Assembly (NCBI GenBank): GCA_008828725.1 | Contig: MEHQ01002827.1 | Location: 1-64,000 of the forward strand | Direction of reading: 5' to 3' | From: Saccharina japonica | Lineage: Eukaryota > Sar > Phaeophyceae > Laminariales > Laminariaceae | DNA: 64,000 nt | Part shown: positions 39,066-52,255 of the stretch, in pieces | How the letters are laid out: every line of letters begins with the position of its first letter | How positions within the stretch are numbered: the first letter of the stretch is position 1 | Notes under the pieces: generated by a model | What the model was told of the DNA's origin: nothing | What the model saw: the letters and a program-made list of their open reading frames with translations, nothing else | The model's database searches: none | Translations under genes and position numbers: made by a program

Positions 39066-39262
39066 TAGCTAGCTAGCCCCATCGACGTTGGACACATGTT
39101 CACGTTTGGTAGTTCCCCGCTCTGTGATTTGGTGTTTTTTGCCGCCACAAACACAACGTATGCCCACCGCTAAACTGTCCCAGCTCCCGCCCAAAGGGGG
39201 GGGGGGCGCTCATGGCAGTGTATGTGGACTCCGTCCCGTTCCGTATACCACTGTGGACATTA

Positions 39263-39332
39263 ATGTAAGGACCGTTTAGTCTTCATATTAACATTTAAAC
39301 GACCATTATATTTCCGTCCAGAGTTGTACTAT
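39263..39332. mobile_element. MITE-4 copy
   Basis: TAAGGACCGTTTAGTCTTCA ... ACCATTATATTTCCGTCCAG. A sister of 42297-42358. Confidence 0.65.
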
Positions 39333-39339
39333 ATGAATA

Positions 39340-40484
39340 TTCCCGATAACATGTGCTCCATATTAATATCGGTATATGATATGTAGGGTTTCACATGATA
39401 TGTAGGCATTCGCACATCGGACACATAACATCTATATATATACACTCTCATCGAACCCTGTCATACATTTGCCGTTATGCGATGTTTTCGCATGAACCGA
39501 AATCATGCGAGAGATCTCCACCTGGCAACCGAACATGTGCGCAAAGAACTGTGCCATAAAGATCCTACCCCGCAAACGTCATCTACTGGAGACCTTGACA
39601 GATAGTAACGTAAATCGGGAACTGATCATTCCCCCATTGGTCCACTACACACGGAAGGGGGATCCACTACATCACGGAAAGGGGGTCTACCTGTAGATCT
39701 GATCCGTCCGAAGTGTGTATTTGAAGGCTATGACGGGCTCCTTTTTTGGTAAACGTAGCTTCAAGGCGAAAGCGAAGGCGAGAGTGAAGACGGGAGTCAA
39801 CAATGAAACACTTTCCCCTCGATGCCTCACCAAAAAAGAACATTTCACCGCGCGCTTTTGATGCAGCCTCCAGTCGGTCGTGGAAACCCTATTATTAACA
39901 TCAACAGCGATGGATCTTTGATCTTGCTCCGCGTGTGCATGTGTGAGGTAGGTCCGTAAGTCGATGTGGTCTGTACTACGTCAATAGTATCATATGTACG
40001 AATATGAGTATATGAGTACATTATGTGGTCGGTCTCTTATGTATGTATGTTGGTCTGTATTGTAAGCGCAATGTTGGTTACGTATGTGGTCTGTATCTGC
40101 ACGTGGTCTTCATGTCTGTAGTACGTACAAGGTATGTCTGAATGTGGTGGACCGGCTACTGCTGTACCTGGTATAACGATATCATATGTGGTCTGTATTC
40201 TGTATGTGCGTGCGTCTGTCGAGTGTCGAGTGTGGTGTGGTGTGTGTTCAGGAGAGGCCGGTCAGTCATTCGGGGTGTGTGTGTTCTTCACATTAAACCG
40301 TCCATTCGGGGTGATACCCATCGACCACCGAACCAAGCCTACGACACATCTTGAAACCACCGACAAGGGTCCACTAGCGAGCGACACTCGCCTCGCGTAT
40401 GTCGCGCCCCACCCCCACCACACGGTCGGCTTTTACAACCAGAAGGACAGCCAACAGCCAACCCCTGGTTATCATAACGCAGTG
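39340..40484. other. No gene; Rep-E fragments and TATG/TGTGGTCTGTA repeats
   Basis: 39400-39700 has weak Rep-E similarity; 39960-40130 repeats ATGTGGTCTGTA; 40275-40318 is a 5' fragment of Rep-J after (GT)n. Confidence 0.45.
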
Positions 40485-41303
40485 ATGGTCCCTCTATAGT
40501 GCTGGTATACGCCAGCCAACAAACACCAGCACTATACGTACGTATATAGCGGCAACCTGCACTACTCCGTACAAGTCCAAATTGGTGAATCCCATATGTA
40601 CCAACCGATTCCACAGGCACCGATTCGACAGGCACTATATCGGGCAACCGGGACTACTCAAACCGCACTATAAGAGGGACCACTACTGCTGTACCAGCAT
40701 ACCAGTTTCATACCCGTGCCGTCGCGCTGGCAAAGACAAGTCTCTTCCTGGCGGCTTGCACCCTCACACTTGTGATTGGCAGAGCATCGGGGCTCGACCT
40801 ATCGCCGATAATGAATTCCTCGTACTGTTGGCTCAAGTACATAACCAGGTACCCTGCAAGACGACCGTTTTTCAGTCACAGCAGCACTTCGTAGAGAGCA
40901 TGTACAGCAGGAGTGGTTCCGCTGTAGTGCCGGTTGAGTAGTGCTGGCTGCCCGCTATAGTGCCTGTTGAGTAGTGCGGACTGCCCTATATAGTGCCCAT
41001 TGAGTAGTGCGGACTGCCCTATATAGTGCCTGTTGAGTACCAGGTAGTGCGGACTGCCCGTTATAGTGCCCTTTGAGTAGTGCGGACTGCCCTATATAGT
41101 GCCGGTTGAGTAGTGCTGGCTGCCCTTTAAAGTGCCGTTTGAGTAGTGCTGGCTGCCCTTTATAGTGCCGGTGGAATCGCTTGGCACAGGTGGGATTCAC
41201 CAGCAGTGTGCGGGGTAGTGCGGAGTAGTGCCGGTTGGCGTTATGCATAGTGCCGGTATTGTTGCTTGCTGGCGCATACCGGCACTCTAAAGGGACCAGT
41301 ACT
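40485..41303. mobile_element. TIR-7: 820-bp inverted-end element with internal minisatellite
   Basis: Left end TGGTCCCTCTATAGTGCTGG, right end CCGGCACTCTAAAGGGACCA; similarity continues inward (GTATACGCCAGCCAACAA; GAATCCCA...ACC(G/A)GCAC). 40925-41170 holds about seven 33-bp units of GTAGTGCGGACTGCCCTATA. The central 250 bp is unique with no clear protein. Confidence 0.6.
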
Positions 41304-41339
41304 TTTGTACCAGGTACAGCAGTATACGAATATATCACA

Positions 41340-41712
41340 CATCGGCCATATGATCCGGTCCTGCTCCATTCTCCACCTCTTTCAGAATAGATAGGTAAGC
41401 CACTCCATCATGAATACTCCTATATACCTCTTTCAGAACAGATAGTTTTCCTGGTCTGCATGATTTAGCTACTACGAGTCTACGAGTACCTTCTTTCGGA
41501 ACAGATAAGTTCCCTGACCTGTGTGATCTACCTCATGTTTCTGAGTGGGACACGTAAAATCTCCATGTGATCTAGGACACGTTTCCTGGGTTGGATCTGT
41601 ACTATACAGATCCTGCACAACATATCATAACGGCAGGTTAGGATATATCTGATCTATAGATGATCTATCTGTAGATGATCTATTTGTACATGATCTGTGG
41701 GACGTAGAATAA
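41340..41712. repeat. Rep-E copies
   Basis: CTCTTTCAGAATAGATAGGT/AACAGATAG repeats, then GGGTTGGATCTGTACTATAC and GATCTATCTGTAGATGATC. Confidence 0.7.
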
Positions 41713-42296
41713 TCTCAACGGTCTCGAAACAATCCTGCTGGCCTGCTCGCCAACACGTGAACGTTATTATTTCTTATTTCCGAATATGCATTTAAAAAAC
41801 AAAAACAAAAACATGGCAATTGCCGGCCACTGCTGCTGCTGTTGCGCGCTATGTGCTCGTATCATATTATACCAGGTACCTGGTAGCAGTACGTATACGA
41901 TACTTGAAATAACATGTTGTATACCAAGGTATACATGTATTCGAGACGAATAAAAGACAAGACTATTATTTGCTGCCTGTCCGCGCACAAAAAAAAAAAC
42001 AGCGCAACAACTTCACACTCAACACGTTAAACAACAATGTAAAATGAGAGTGAAACGATAACGAAACGATAATACAGCAGTGTATTAAAAAGGGTACCAG
42101 GTATATACGACGAATGATGCGTAGTCCGTCGATTACTCGAAACGCGATTAAATTTTGGGAATACATTGAATATTCGTATACGTAATCACACCAGGTATCA
42201 TATGTAGATAGAAATATAGCCTGTGTGGTGGTGCAACTTGATGAAAGCCGACGACCGAGGCTAATTTTCTTTGTTATACCCCTGTGGGCGTAAACA
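41713..42296. other. No gene recognised
   Basis: Contains tandem TACCAGGTA/TACCTGGTA (41870-41885) and another at 42095. Confidence 0.4.
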
Positions 42297-42358
42297 CAAG
42301 GACCGCTTGGTCTTCATATTAATGTACAAATGGTCCTTATATTTCCGTCCAGAGTGGT
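42297..42358. mobile_element. MITE-4 copy
   Basis: CAAGGACCGCTTGGTCTTCA ... GTCCTTATATTTCCGTCCAG. Confidence 0.65.
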
Positions 42359-42359
42359 G

Positions 42360-42581
42360 TTTGTTTGTTTGTTTGTTTTTGTTTCCCCATTCCATGTATT
42401 ATCTTTGCACTTCCGTCTTTCTCCCTCCCTATTAATAGTCGTAACTCAGATCCGGGGTCACAAAAGTAGGCTCCTCTCCCTCCTCCCCCACTACGTACGG
42501 TTCTTGCCTTGCATTTTTATCGCGAGAAGATTTCAGCACTTTCTTCCCTCGTCAACTCTCGTCGAATTTTGCTTACCCGTA
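42360..42581 (-). repeat. SINE-1 copy carrying TATTAATA
   Basis: Minus orientation: (GTTT)n tail side at 42360-42380, then CCCTCCCT|ATTAATA|GTCGTAACTCAGATCC. Other copies read CCCTCCCTAGTCGTAACTC without the 6 extra bases. Confidence 0.8.
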
Positions 42582-44198
42582 TAGCCTGTATTGGTGCAAC
42601 TTGATAAAAGCCGACTGACGGCCGAGGCTTAATCTAGGAGGTGATTACTGCATGCACGCTGCACCCGCCGCGTCACGAAAATGAAGGGCAACGGCCGGAA
42701 CGAGTATAAATAAGTGCGTGCGTTATTGGGGGGGGGGGGGGGGGGGGGGGGGGGTGGGCCCTCGCTCGGTTGTGACTTCTGTATCGACGGTACATAACAG
42801 CGTAAAAAATAGGGACAGCGAGCCTATATGGGGTATGACCCTCCAAAAAAAGAACACACTACTGCTGTAGCAGCGAGCGTGTGCAGGTGTGATATCAACG
42901 AATCAATCCCATCAATCAATCAATCAAGCAATCAAGCAATCGAAATTGAATCCACACAATTTCACAAGAGCCAAACAAAAGCCACATGGCATCTTTGAAG
43001 GGCAAAATGGAGTCTGCTGTTCAGCTTCAAGGCTCTGACGGGGGTGGGGGAGGGGGGGTGGGGGGCACAAGGTTGAAGAACTCATCACCGTTGAAAAAAA
43101 CGTTCGTAAGATCGTACACTTCGAAGTACATACATACGAGCACATGCAAGCATGCCATCCCAACAACTCTTCTCGCGCGAGCTGCCTGGTGTATACATAT
43201 ATTCTCTGCAGCAGAGCATCACCCTTGATCCCATCGCGGCATCGAGAGGAGCCATAAAAGCTTACCTACTCGTATTGCATGTACAGAGCATGTCACATAT
43301 ATTTATTTGAAAACAAGCAAAAAAAAACAGCTCTGTGAGATCGAGGAAGTCGCCGAAACTCATGTTTGCAAGCTGAGTGTGATACTTCGTTCGATCGCAC
43401 GGACATATAATACATGTGTACGATTATGTTAATAGCGGTCAGACGCGTTATTAATACTATTTAGCCAGCCGTGGAGTACAAACCTACAAGTGCGAAGTAC
43501 TTGAGAGGGACTTGAAAATTTTGGACCAAGTCAGTGCGTCAGTACAAAAGTGACACATAGGACCGAAGACGAAAGTAGTAGTAGTAGTCGTACGCCGTAC
43601 ATATATAGGCCGAAATGAGGCGTCACTTCATGATTGAGTGAGTACATGTATCATACGAGTATTGCGATACGAAGTGTAAACAACAATAGCATCGTATGAT
43701 ACATACCAGGTACCCGGTACCAGGTACCTGGTAGTCTACAACAACAGTCGATACAGCAGTTTACGTACTGGTAGTGCATACAGGTCGGGACGAGGGAGTG
43801 AACAATACGAGTACTGTTAGTCTATTAATGGTATGATACTCGTACTGGTAAAAACAAGTATCAGCAGTGGACCAAAAAGAACCTGATTAGGAACATCGTG
43901 GAGAGGGGAAAGGAATGTACAAGTGTGCAATAAGGGTACAAGTACGTAAGAACAATAGCAGCTGCTCATGTTCGTACTACAGGAATATACGAGTAGTCTA
44001 ATATACGTCATATTCATACGATACTTGAAGCTTGAAGCGGTAGTTCTGCGGTTGTTGTGTTGAAGATAGAAGATCAAGGCACGACCTTACGTCCGCATCT
44101 TCGCGCACCGCGTGTCCTGTACCCGGGGCGGGGGGCGGGTCTTCCGTGTATCATCACATCATCACCACTCATCAACGCACGCAGTCGTCGTATTGTAT
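42582..44198. other. No gene recognised
   Basis: Poly-G at 42728-42754, (AATC)n near 42900-42940, Rep-I relative at 43328-43420, tandem TACCNGGTA at 43704-43734. Confidence 0.4.
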
Positions 44199-44534
44199 AC
44201 TCGCCCCGGTGGGCTAGCAGGTAACCACGAAGCTTGTTAGGGTCAAGGTCGCGAGTTCGAGCCCCCCCCGAGTGCATGCTCATAGGGACTTTTTCTCGCA
44301 AAATCTTGAAGAGCGGAAAGCGCGAGAGCGTGAGTTGGCAAAATTCGATGAAAATCGACGAGCGTTGGGAAAGCTGAACCCTCTGCGCGATAAAAATCAA
44401 GGCAAGAACCGTAGTGGGGGGGGAGGGAGAGGAGCCTACTTTGTGACCCCGGATCTGAGTTACGACTAGGGAGGGAGAAAGACGGAAGTGCGAAGATAAT
44501 AAATGGGATGGAAAAAAAAAAAAAAAAAAAAAAA
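44199..44534 (+). repeat. SINE-1 full copy with tRNA-like head (type a)
   Basis: Head 44199-44272: ACTCG/CGAGT acceptor-like ends, box A GGTGGGCTAGCAGGTAACC, anticodon-arm hairpin CTTG TTAGGGT CAAG with a 7-nt loop, box B GCGAGTTCGAGCC. Body then follows the family landmarks to AATAAATGGGATGG and A23. Pol III-transcribed, LINE-mobilised SINEs have this build. Confidence 0.85.
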
Positions 44535-45448
44535 CGTATTCTCGGTATCACACATTTCGATGAGTTCGTACGCCGTACGTACAACAGTGTACGTATATTC
44601 ATATAGCGTACAGCTCTAGATTTCCGAAGGTCTTGTCTGAAAACTGAAGAGTTAAAAAGGCTTCGTGTCTTGGGTATATCATATGAGGTACTCCGGAGTA
44701 ATTCGACGTTTCGAGTTGCTGTACACCAGTAGGGCTGGGTACTGACGCAGCATATTCTTGCCAGTACACAAGTGCACGTATACCGGCTGAGAACACCATT
44801 AGATTGAAACAGTATATTGAACCATGTAGTGGTATAATGTGTAAAAACGATGTGCACGTCCCACGAGACGCCATCTCATACTGGTACAGCGGGAAAACCC
44901 ACAAATAAACAAGTGAGAAACGTACACGAGAGACGGAGGAGAGAGGGGGAGACGAGGACTTTGCGCAGGATGCGTGAGTTCTCTACCGCAACCAACTCGT
45001 ATGATATGATACGTCGCATATGATGTTTCCATATTTCCAGATTCCCATGGATTGTGGTGGCAAGTGAAGCGAAAGCGCGGAAAAAAAATGCCGCTACATA
45101 CAGCAGTAGTATAATAGTATACTGAGGGAATCCAGTATACTGGCTGCTGAATTATAGAATGCCAGAACCTCCCTTAGCCCTGACGATATGGTATTCGCCA
45201 CACCTATTTGCCGTCCAGGCCAAGGCGTAGGAGCTTTTACAGGAGTCAGCCGGCTAACGAGCTGCTGAACAAGCCGTGGTCACAGGCAAAAGTGAGGGTA
45301 GTCGTACGTACATCACTGGGGTCTTCTGTTTTCACTTCTGCGCCGCGGTGCCGCGGTACATGCCTTCATATTCATGTATAGAGGAGTGGAGGGTTTCATT
45401 CGGCAGGCAGGCATTCCCACATTCCCACAGTACGTATATATGATACTA
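44535..45448. other. No gene recognised
   Basis: Mixed sequence; nothing assigned. Confidence 0.4.
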
Positions 45449-45825
45449 TTACGGGGGACCATAGTACATGTCGGTCGCCCCGATGGTCTAGAGGTAACCT
45501 CGAACGCTTCTGAACGTTGATGTCTGGAGTTCGAATCTCACGTGGGTCGGACTTTTGAGTTTATTTGCAAAAATAAATAAAAAACGGAATCACCTGCTGA
45601 GAGCGCCAATTAATAGTAGCGTGGGTAGGCACAATTCGATGCGAGTCGACGAGGGAAGGAAAGGCTGAAGTCTTCTCGCGATAAAAATGCAAGGCAAGAA
45701 CCGTAGTGGGGGAGGAGGGAGAGGAGCCTACTTTGTGACCCCGGATCTGAGTTACGACTAGGGAGGAGAGAGAAAGGAAGGGCGAAGATAATAAATGGGA
45801 TGGACAAAAAAAAAAAAAAAAAAAA
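45449..45825 (+). repeat. SINE-1 full copy (head type b) inside a MITE-1 end
   Basis: MITE-1 left end TTACGGGGGACCATAGTAC (45449-45468) is interrupted at 45471 by a tRNA-like head GTCGGTCGCCCCGATGGTC ... GGAGTTCGAATCTC, then SINE-1 body and A20 (45806-45825). The first bases of the same head recur alone at 45942-45957. The head differs from type a. Confidence 0.85.
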
Positions 45826-47608
45826 CAAGAAGAGGTACATAACCTTTTTGTCACCACGTACTCTAATAGTATTATAGATTATGAACAAGAGTTAGAGAAC
45901 AGCCAGTAACAACAATATCAACCGGGCTTTTCGAGCTCCAAAGTCGGTCGCCCCGATGTTCTCTATTCTCTATTAATAGCTAGACTGCGTTGAACTTCTA
46001 CTGCCACTGCTGTATCACTGTCCCAAAAACATAAGGCCCGCTGTATTGAATATTACTTGTACGAACCGGCATTATATTTTCGGACAGAGTGCTACAGCAG
46101 TACTTCCGTACCCTTCCGAAACTTGATTGCGTATCGTGGGAGCAACGTGGAACGAGCGCCAAATAGCCGATGGCAGGAAACTGACACCCACAAAAGAAAA
46201 GAGGAAAAGCAGCAACACTGCTACTAACTGGACGCGACAAGGAGAAACGGTGCCCTCGCATCACAAAGCATTTATTTATTGATGTGCTGGTTTGCGTTGA
46301 TGTACCTGCAGTTGTTCGAGTTTTCCATTCGCTGAGCAAGCACCCTAGTAAACTACTCTGGCCAACAGCCTGAAGAAATGAAGCCCTTTGAACAAGACGT
46401 TCACCCTGGGACCTGCTGGGACACCTACTACATCATAGGCATCGTATCGTAGTACGAGTACGTTCTGTACAGGGCCTGTGAACGACGAACGACGTGAAGC
46501 TGTGTATCATGTATGGCCTACTGGCGGTATTAAAACGAATCCGCCATGAAGTCTACTAGCCCCCATCAGATGTGATGCTATATATGAGCCGGAATTTCGC
46601 TACGTAATAGGCAAATGACTTTTATCACTGCAAACAGTGTGTGTGTGTGTTCTTCACATTAAACCTTCCTTTCTACCCGTCGACATCCAGCACACCCAGT
46701 GTCCGTGCCGATTCATCATCCTAAAATGGTACCTGTTCTTAATTATGTGGTCACAAAACTACGACACAGAGATACTACGCTCAGTGCAGTAAGCAGAGCA
46801 GACAATGCAATGCCATATACGACAGGCAAGACCTACCCTGCTAGCAATCCAGGTGCATGCAAGAGAAAAAAAAGCGAAAAGGAAAAATAATAGAAAGTAA
46901 ACATACTGAAGCAAATCAACAATCAAGCAACCAAACAAAAGCATGACAAAATGAAAAGAAAATAAAAAAAAAATGTCGTGCTTCTCCCAGATGAGATGCG
47001 ACATCTAGTTAAAAGAAACCAAATGAAATGAAATGAACCGAAAAAAAAAACAGTGCCAACAAAGCAAGACTAAGACCGACAGGAAAAGACAGGCAGCCAG
47101 AGCACACCTAAAGTACCTTCCAGCCAGCTGAGGCAGGTTTGTGCCCTTAGTACAGGCAGGTTCTACCAGCTAGTCGGTCTGGTACTGGTACCTACTCTGT
47201 TTGCCGTCTCTTTCCTGCTTTCGTCCGCCGCGGTTTCCCTACGAACCCCCCCACCCTCTGTCTCCATTCCCTTGGGCGCCACCCATACAACGGATACGTG
47301 GGTTCGGGTAGGGCCCTGCGTAAAGGGTTTATAGTTTTGGACCTTGAAAAGCGAGAAACTTTTTCATCACGTAACGGGAACCCCCCGGTCTGCCTTTTTT
47401 TTGGCGAGAAAAACAAAACGACAAAATAAATGTTCCTGACAACAGACATTCGCGACCGTTTATGCCCCCCCCTCCCCCCCCCTCCCTCCCCCGGCCGACC
47501 CCCACTTTTTCTTTTTCGCCAACTTCAATTCGGCCCGATCCCCGCCAGAACCATGGAAGGGAAATAAACTCAAGATGTTCGACCCGACCGTCTGGTATCC
47601 CTTCCGCC

Positions 47609-48562
47609 AGTGTTGTGAACCGAAAATGAAAATGGACTCGGTCGGTTTTTCGGTTTCTCGCCGAAAAGTCGGTCGGTTTCGGTCGTTTTTTTTTTTTAAA
47701 CCGAAAAAAACCGAAACCGAAACCGAAAATTTTCGGTCGGTTTTTCGGTCGGTTTCCCGACTAAACTAGCCAATTGGTCTACATTTCGAAGGGTTCGGTG
47801 CGCATGTGTTGGCATAATGTGACGGTATGGTGTCAAGTGGCCCTCCTGCAGTACCTGCGTCTGCTGCGCCACACACACACGGTACAGGACGACATGCATA
47901 TTTATAATCTGCAACCGACAATAGCTACAGGTACAGCAGTGTTTTTGCACGGCACAGGAATGGCGCAGGTCGGCCACAGAGCTCGATCCTTGTCGACATG
48001 GCGGAGCCAGCCGTGTTTCTTGTAAAGAACACAGTTCGACTGTCTGCAGGTCACGAAGCCTGCCGCCGCCTTTGACGCTGCAACTCGACCACCGAGAGGC
48101 TTGCTCACAACCTTCACGGTATCATCGTCCGAGCTCTCCACTTCCACCTCCCCTTTGCCTGCACCCGCCTCTGCCTCCGGCACAAGGTCAGAGTCAGCAC
48201 TGCCGCCTGAACCGGACATGGCTATCCTTCACAATCTCGCGACGCACTGCTGTACCCTGTACCGCTGTACCCCGTGCCCTGTGCGACTGCTGTTGCTGCT
48301 GCTGCGGGCTGTGTGCTATGTGCTGGGTGCTGTGTGCGTATCAGATGTCCATACATAACGGGGTTTCCATGTAGATATGTAGGCGTTATTGACTTAGGGG
48401 ACGGGGAAAAAAAAAACCGACCGAAAAAAACCGAGTCGGTTTTTCGGTTTCGGTTTTTTTTTTCAAACCGAAAAACCGAAAAAAAAAAGTCGGTTTTCGG
48501 TCGGGAAAAACCGAAAAAAACCGACCGAAAAAACCGACTTTCGGTTATCGGTTCACAACACT
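47609..48562. mobile_element. TIR-6: 954-bp hAT-like element with intact empty site in the paralogue
   Basis: Both ends read AGTGTTGTGAACCGA inward. Imperfect 8-bp flanks (CTTCCGCC at 47601, CCTCCCGC at 48563) correspond to a single CCTCCCGC at 30491-30498 in the other duplication copy. 8-bp target duplication and an AGTG end fit the hAT superfamily. Both subterminal 150 bp are crowded with CGGTTTTTCGG motifs in both orientations. An interior minus-strand frame (48219-47902) starts MSGSGGSADSDLVPEAEAG and is acidic then Cys-containing; it may be a transposase N-terminal remnant or captured sequence. Non-autonomous. Confidence 0.8.
47902..48219 (-). CDS. Open frame inside the hAT-like element
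   Basis: 105 codons: acidic Ser/Glu-rich start, then ...TCRQSNCVLYKKHGWLRHVD.... GC-rich, unlike the element's ends. No transposase catalytic motif and no BED-finger pattern I can defend. Could be a first exon left after internal deletion. Confidence 0.3.
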   Translation of the reverse strand: MSGSGGSADSDLVPEAEAGAGKGEVEVESSDDDTVKVVSKPLGGRVAASKAAAGFVTCRQSNCVLYKKHGWLRHVDKDRALWPTCAIPVPCKNTAVPVAIVGCRL

Positions 48563-51500
48563 CCTCCCGCACACTTTTTACATTTTCACAAAAGTAACGG
48601 AACCACCCAAACTTCAGACTGCGTGCGTATGCAACGCACGGACAGGACAGGACAGGACAGGACGGTCACAGCCTCTATTCTTGCGTCGGTCACAGCCTCT
48701 GCTGTTCTTGTGTGTGCGATTCGATGCACACGGTATCACATGATGCACCCGATGAAGTTTGAAAAAAAAAGTTAAACCCGTATACATACGAGTACTTCCA
48801 ACAACAAAAAATCGCGTACAAGTATTCCCGAAAAGCGGGTGCGGAACCTTACGAACAACCTTTTAATATTACGGGGGACCATAATAAACAGGGCCTACCG
48901 CACACACAAAAACCTATATATTTTCAATTTTGTATGAACAATATTTGGTCCTATCTACTATTTACTATGGTCCCGCGAAATAGTGCACTGCTGTACAGAA
49001 GCCTAATTCTGATTCTAAGGCTAATTCTTATGCAATCGAATACGTGTTGATGAAAAAAATCTGCACCATCTACCGTAGCACATGTTTCCAGGGTTTGGAC
49101 CAGTGTTACTACGATGCAGATCCTGCACAAACTCTCACAATGGCAGGTGTTTGTACTGTAGCAGATCATGATCTATCTGTAGATAATAGATCTGTTCGTG
49201 GTGTGCAAGGTTATATATAGTCGTTGCTCACATCTAAAACCCGACCTAACCTGCCGTTACTATATGCTGCGTACGAAGGATATATGTCTCAACACAGATC
49301 CAACGCAGGAAACATGTCCTAGATCAAGCGAATTATACGGCTCCCATCCGGCAACATGAGCTAGATCATACAGATCATACAGAACATACAGATCACACAG
49401 ATCATACAGATCATACAGATCATCTGCCCTGAAATATCTACATGAAAGCAGGGATAGACGATCTGACCGAGATGTCTCAAGCTTTGCAAGCTGCGTGATA
49501 TTTACCGTGTAATATGCCAGGTAATGCCTTGTAGACTAGATACTTGAAACGTTAACTTTCAACTCCTTTTGTCTCGCCTACAATTATGTTCAAAAAGAGT
49601 TACGTAGTATTAATACAAATTGTCAGAACGTACGAAATGCAAGTGTATAGATATGTATGATGTGATACCACATGATTTCAACGTAGCTTTTAAAACGTAC
49701 TATATATAACTTCCCACTTGTTTATGCAGCCTATATGCATATACCAGGTACTTGGTATTTGATATTATGGCGAGTGTCAACAGACCATAAAGTCCTATGT
49801 GAAGTGGATCCAGAAGGCCATTGTCAACATCAACATTCAGCGTAGCAAGCTGCGTGATTGCGAGATACACCTATAATCCGGTGCCCTATGATATCGCCGT
49901 ACATGCCTCCTGCCTATATAGACCAAATACATCATTGGTGTTCTATGTATCGCCGTGCATGCCTCCTGCCTATATATAGACTATGTACATCGATGTTCTA
50001 TCGCCGTATGTACATGCCTCCTGCCTATATAGACTATATACACATGTGAATCTAGCCTCAAATTCCGTTTCTCACGATGGTTTCGGACGGCTGTTTTGCC
50101 CTTAACTGTTGTCCCGTGTACGCCACGTACATATGTATACTGTATGTACTTCGAAGCAATATACTGGCTGCAGACTGTATGTAGTATATACGCGCGATCG
50201 AAGTACAGCCAGCACCTGGCATCAAACACAGCTTCCGGAGTATGTATGAGTTTGGACGAAATCCTCGATGCCTCAGCTCCATGTTTCTCCTTTCATGTTT
50301 TCAAACATGTTTATAAACATGGTTATAAACATGGTTACAAACATGGTTACAAATATGGTTACAAACATGGTTATAAACATGGTTTTAAACATGGTCTTCT
50401 CCGGTCTATTCGCCTGGAACAGTCCGGGTTGCTGGGTTGCTGGGACGGAAAGATATGCCCCCAAGCCCAATGCAATGGGATGAGATGACGCACGACACGT
50501 GCGCCTGAAGCATGGTAATACCAGCAGGCCAGCAGGGCTCTTCTTCACGGGTCATGAGTCATGGCGTCATGGCCCGGTCGGGCCGGGTCAGGAGGTTTTC
50601 AAGCTCTCACGTATCGATCGGGTCGGGTCTGATCATGTCAGGAGGTTTTCAAAACTCTCACGTATCGGGTCGGGTCCACTCTTGTATCCGACCCGATCCG
50701 ACCCGATCCGACCAGACCCACGAACAGCCCTCAATACTACTCGTATACAGTGTACAATAATAGTGTTGGGATATCGTATCCAAAGGTTCGATATACATCG
50801 AAATATCGAAATATCGAGACTTTCAATAAATCATAATATCGAACATGTTTTGCCCTTCATCCCCCCCCAATGTGATACTTCGTACAAAGCATCCACAGAT
50901 GCTCCGAGTACCTTGGAGTAAAGTACGGAGTATTAGAGATGAAATACTTCAGGTACTTCGTGTACTCGGAGTATTTCGGGGTTCGATACTCCGGGATACT
51001 GCTCGTACTCGGAGTAGTTCGGGTATGAACACTCTCGATACTGCTTGTACTCGGAGTATTTCGGGGTCCGATACTGCGGGCACTCCTTGTACTTCGAGTA
51101 TTTGGGGCTTCAGTACTGCTCATACTCCAATTACTCCGAGTATTCAGGCCGCCAATACTCTTATACTCTTAAGTACTCGGAGTACGAAATGTACTCGATA
51201 CTCGGAGTATACTCGGAGTGTGTACGTTAGGAGCATCTTTGAATTATTTTCAAGACTCGGCCGTCATTCCTCGCAGGTTCTGGGAGCATGTGACTGGCGT
51301 TTATAGCATTTCAAAATTCACAGATGCTCCCATTACCTCGGAGTAAAATTAGAGTATTTTCAAGAAAAAAACACTTGAGGAACTTTGTGTACTCGCAGTA
51401 TTTCGGTGTCCAATACTCTCGATACTCGGAGTACTCCGAGTAATTTAGATGTTTTTACTCCGAGTGCTGCTTGTACTCGAGTATTAATACTGCTCACACT

Positions 51501-52117
51501 CCCAGTACTCGGAGTATTTGGGCCTTCAGTACTGATCATACTCCAAGTACTCCGAGTGTTTAGGCCATCAGTACTTTAATACTCTCAGAACTCGGAGTAC
51601 GAAAAATACTCGATACTCCGAGAAAACTTCGAGTATACTCGGAGTATCGAGTATACTCGGAGCATCTGTGAAAGCATCCCCGTGTTTTTCATGCTGACAG
51701 TGAACGACAGCTTCCGATGTATGATACGTATCAACTATCGAAATCGTACATATCGATTTTTTTTTATTTTGCTTTGCCGGTACATATTTAGATATGATAT
51801 CGTGTCGATTTCGATTATTGTTCGATATCGAACACTTCCGAGTTGTACGAGTACATACTGCTGCACATTCTTCCTATTCATAATTAGGTGCTTGATAACA
51901 TCCACCTGGTACTATATAGCAAGTGCCTCCCAGAAAACAGGTAAATATACATATATATGTAACTGCAAGCAAACTCCAAAGGATGAGGCTGATGGCAAAA
52001 AACGCCTGGAGCGAAAAAAAAAACATACCAGCGAGCAAGCGAGCAAGCGGACAAGCGAGCAAGCGAGCAGACGAGCAAGCGGACAAGCGAGCAAGCGAGG
52101 AAGCGAACAAGCCTTAC

Positions 52118-52255
52118 CTTCGTCGGGATACGTTGTGACCGGTGGTGATGGTCGTGGCCCTTGTGTTGACGCGACGGCCCGCACGAGATGAATCGACTTC
52201 TCTGCTGATGCGTCTCTGAATGTGCTCCTCCACCAGCGGATTCAGCTTCAGCTCT
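52118..52255 (-). CDS. Duplicate of the host exon at 34036
   Basis: Same frame and splice sites (donor AAG|GTAAGG) inside duplication copy 2. Confidence 0.5.
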
